From NCBI GenBank assembly GCA_937880065.1, contig CALFMA010000512.1, positions 1 through 6,740 of the forward strand: a stretch of 6,740 bases of DNA, given 5' to 3'. Positions within the stretch are counted from its first letter, which is position 1; the number at the start of each line of letters is the position of its first letter. The stretch is from an uncultured Ruminococcus sp. (GTDB lineage: Bacteria > Bacillota_A > Clostridia > Oscillospirales > Ruminococcaceae). The notes beneath the pieces are model-generated. The model was not told the DNA's origin and ran no database searches. It worked only from the letters and a program-made list of their open reading frames with translations. The position numbers were made by a program, and so were the translations under genes. Of this stretch, positions 5,927 through 6,740 are shown in pieces.

Positions 5927-6730
5927 ATGAGAAATGTCAAAGCTGTAAAAGTCGGGAACTGTGTTCTTGACGGAAATCATATCTACATACAGTCAATGCT
6001 CAATGTCCGTTCAGACGATATTGAGGGCAGCGTAAAACAGGCTGTGGAACTTGAAAAGGCAGGCTGCGAAATAGTACGTGCCGCAATTCCCGATATGGAG
6101 GCGGTAAAGCTTATTCCTGCCATTAAAAATGCGGTGAATATTCCCCTGGTAGCTGATATTCATTTTGACTATCGCCTTGCAATTGAAGCAGCGGCGGCAG
6201 GCGTTGATAAAATCCGTATAAATCCAGGGAATATCGGCGGACTTGACAGAGTAAAGGCAGTTGTTGACGCTTGCAGAGTAAGAAATCTGCCAATACGTAT
6301 CGGTGTAAATTCAGGTTCGCTTGAAAAGGAACTTTTAGCGAAGTACGGCTCACCAACTCCCGAAGCACTTGTGGAAAGTGCGTTAAATCATGCCGCACTT
6401 TTAGAGCGTTTTGACTTTGATGATATTGTAATTTCCATAAAATCCTCTGATGTAAACTGTATGCTTGCGTCATACCGCTTAGCTGCCGAGAAGTGCAATT
6501 ATCCGCTTCATCTGGGAGTTACTGAAGCAGGAACTTTAAATACAAAAGTTATCGGTATTGTTACAAATCGTGATATTGACTTTGAAAAAGATGTTATTGA
6601 ATTAGTTCCATATACTTTTGAACAATTTGATATAAGAACGTTAATGCCACAATATTCTATTTCTGTTCATAAAATATCTAAAGTATATAATGAAAAGATG
6701 ATTTATTTAATATTTCATCACTTGATTTAA
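5927..6730 (+). CDS. ispG: IspG (HMB-PP synthase), C-terminally truncated with a foreign tail
   Basis: Intact IspG is a [4Fe-4S] enzyme that reductively opens MEcPP to HMB-PP, the penultimate MEP step. I start at ATG 5927, which follows AAGGAG at 5913-5918 by eight bases and begins MRNVKAVKVGN like the family; the in-frame ATG at 5873 lies inside a hairpin. The TIM-barrel domain is clear: IQSMLNVRSDD (21-31), VADIHFDYRLA (75-85), DKIRINPGNIGG (94-105), IRIGVNSGSLEKEL (113-126), DDIVISIKSSDV (165-176) and LHLGVTEAGT (194-203). After about residue 206 the expected continuation (the glycine-rich IKSAIGIG-type segment and the Cys-containing cluster domain) is absent. It is replaced by about 61 unrelated residues to a TAA at 6728, giving 267 residues against roughly 350 normally. 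Without the cluster cysteines this product should be inactive. It may be a disrupted gene or an assembly artefact. Confidence 0.85.
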   Translation: MRNVKAVKVGNCVLDGNHIYIQSMLNVRSDDIEGSVKQAVELEKAGCEIVRAAIPDMEAVKLIPAIKNAVNIPLVADIHFDYRLAIEAAAAGVDKIRINPGNIGGLDRVKAVVDACRVRNLPIRIGVNSGSLEKELLAKYGSPTPEALVESALNHAALLERFDFDDIVISIKSSDVNCMLASYRLAAEKCNYPLHLGVTEAGTLNTKVIGIVTNRDIDFEKDVIELVPYTFEQFDIRTLMPQYSISVHKISKVYNEKMIYLIFHHLI

Positions 6731-6740
6731 TAGCAATCAA
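6542..6740 (+). other. AT-rich segment of different origin fused to ispG
   Basis: GC content falls from about 41% in the preceding ispG sequence to about 23% here, and codons shift to TTA, ATT, AAA and AGA. The frame stays open for some 60 codons, to 6730. The translation does not resemble IspG and I do not recognise it as a whole. A short piece, GIVTNRDIDF (residues 210-219 of the fused ORF), looks like the CBS-domain stretch of IMP dehydrogenases, but the residues after it do not continue that family. The minus strand has no long open frame. I see no terminal inverted repeat or transposase, and the segment runs to the end of the window. Confidence 0.6.

Noticed and set aside
5432..5980. Long minus-strand open frame (182 codons) opposite rseP and the ispG start
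   Set aside because: It lies antisense to clear rseP sequence, its translation resembles no family I know, and it has no convincing ribosome site; a shadow of the real gene.
6542..6740. Mobile element inserted in ispG
   Set aside because: No transposase, integrase, terminal inverted repeat or target duplication is visible in the 200 bases available, so I list only the break and not an element.
1..6740. CRISPR array, toxin-antitoxin pair or phage defence system
   Set aside because: No spaced direct repeats and no genes of such families; all open frames of substance are housekeeping genes or their shadows.

Overview
The window carries a housekeeping gene cluster typical of Firmicutes, most likely a low-to-mid-GC clostridial gut or rumen lineage such as Ruminococcus/Oscillospiraceae. 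That placement is inferred from gene order, the Gram-positive style Shine-Dalgarno sites, SigA-type promoters and protein flavour; no species can be named from sequence alone. The order pyrH-frr-uppS-cdsA-dxr-rseP-ispG is the well-known conserved Firmicutes block.

Layout. Bases 1-270 hold two serine tRNA genes on the minus strand, tRNA-Ser(UGA) then tRNA-Ser(GCU) in transcription order. They are driven by a full-consensus promoter at 318-346 and closed by an intrinsic terminator at 26-60. Bases 270-602 are an AT-rich divergent intergenic region with one or two plus-strand promoters and a foldable leader in front of pyrH. From 603 every gene is on the plus strand: UMP kinase, ribosome recycling factor, undecaprenyl diphosphate synthase, CDP-diglyceride synthase, a terminator-like hairpin with a possible internal promoter, DXP reductoisomerase, the RIP membrane protease and IspG.

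How the genes work together. PyrH makes UDP, the precursor of the UTP/CTP pool, and CdsA spends CTP to make CDP-diacylglycerol for phospholipids. Dxr and IspG are two steps of the MEP isoprenoid pathway, whose products feed UppS; UppS makes the C55 lipid carrier for cell wall synthesis. RseP is the intramembrane protease of envelope stress and signalling. Frr recycles ribosomes. The cluster therefore links translation, nucleotide supply, membrane lipid and cell-envelope synthesis.

Oddities. The last gene, ispG, matches the family for about its first 203-206 codons and then changes abruptly into an AT-rich stretch (about 23% GC against about 41% just before) that does not resemble IspG. The Fe-S cluster domain is lost. 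This is either an insertion/rearrangement or an assembly chimera near a contig end. The tRNA-Ser(GCU) gene has two U-U mismatches in its acceptor stem, while a perfect 9-base complement of its 5' end lies inside the downstream terminator hairpin. I see no CRISPR array, transposase, phage gene or clearly new multi-gene system here.
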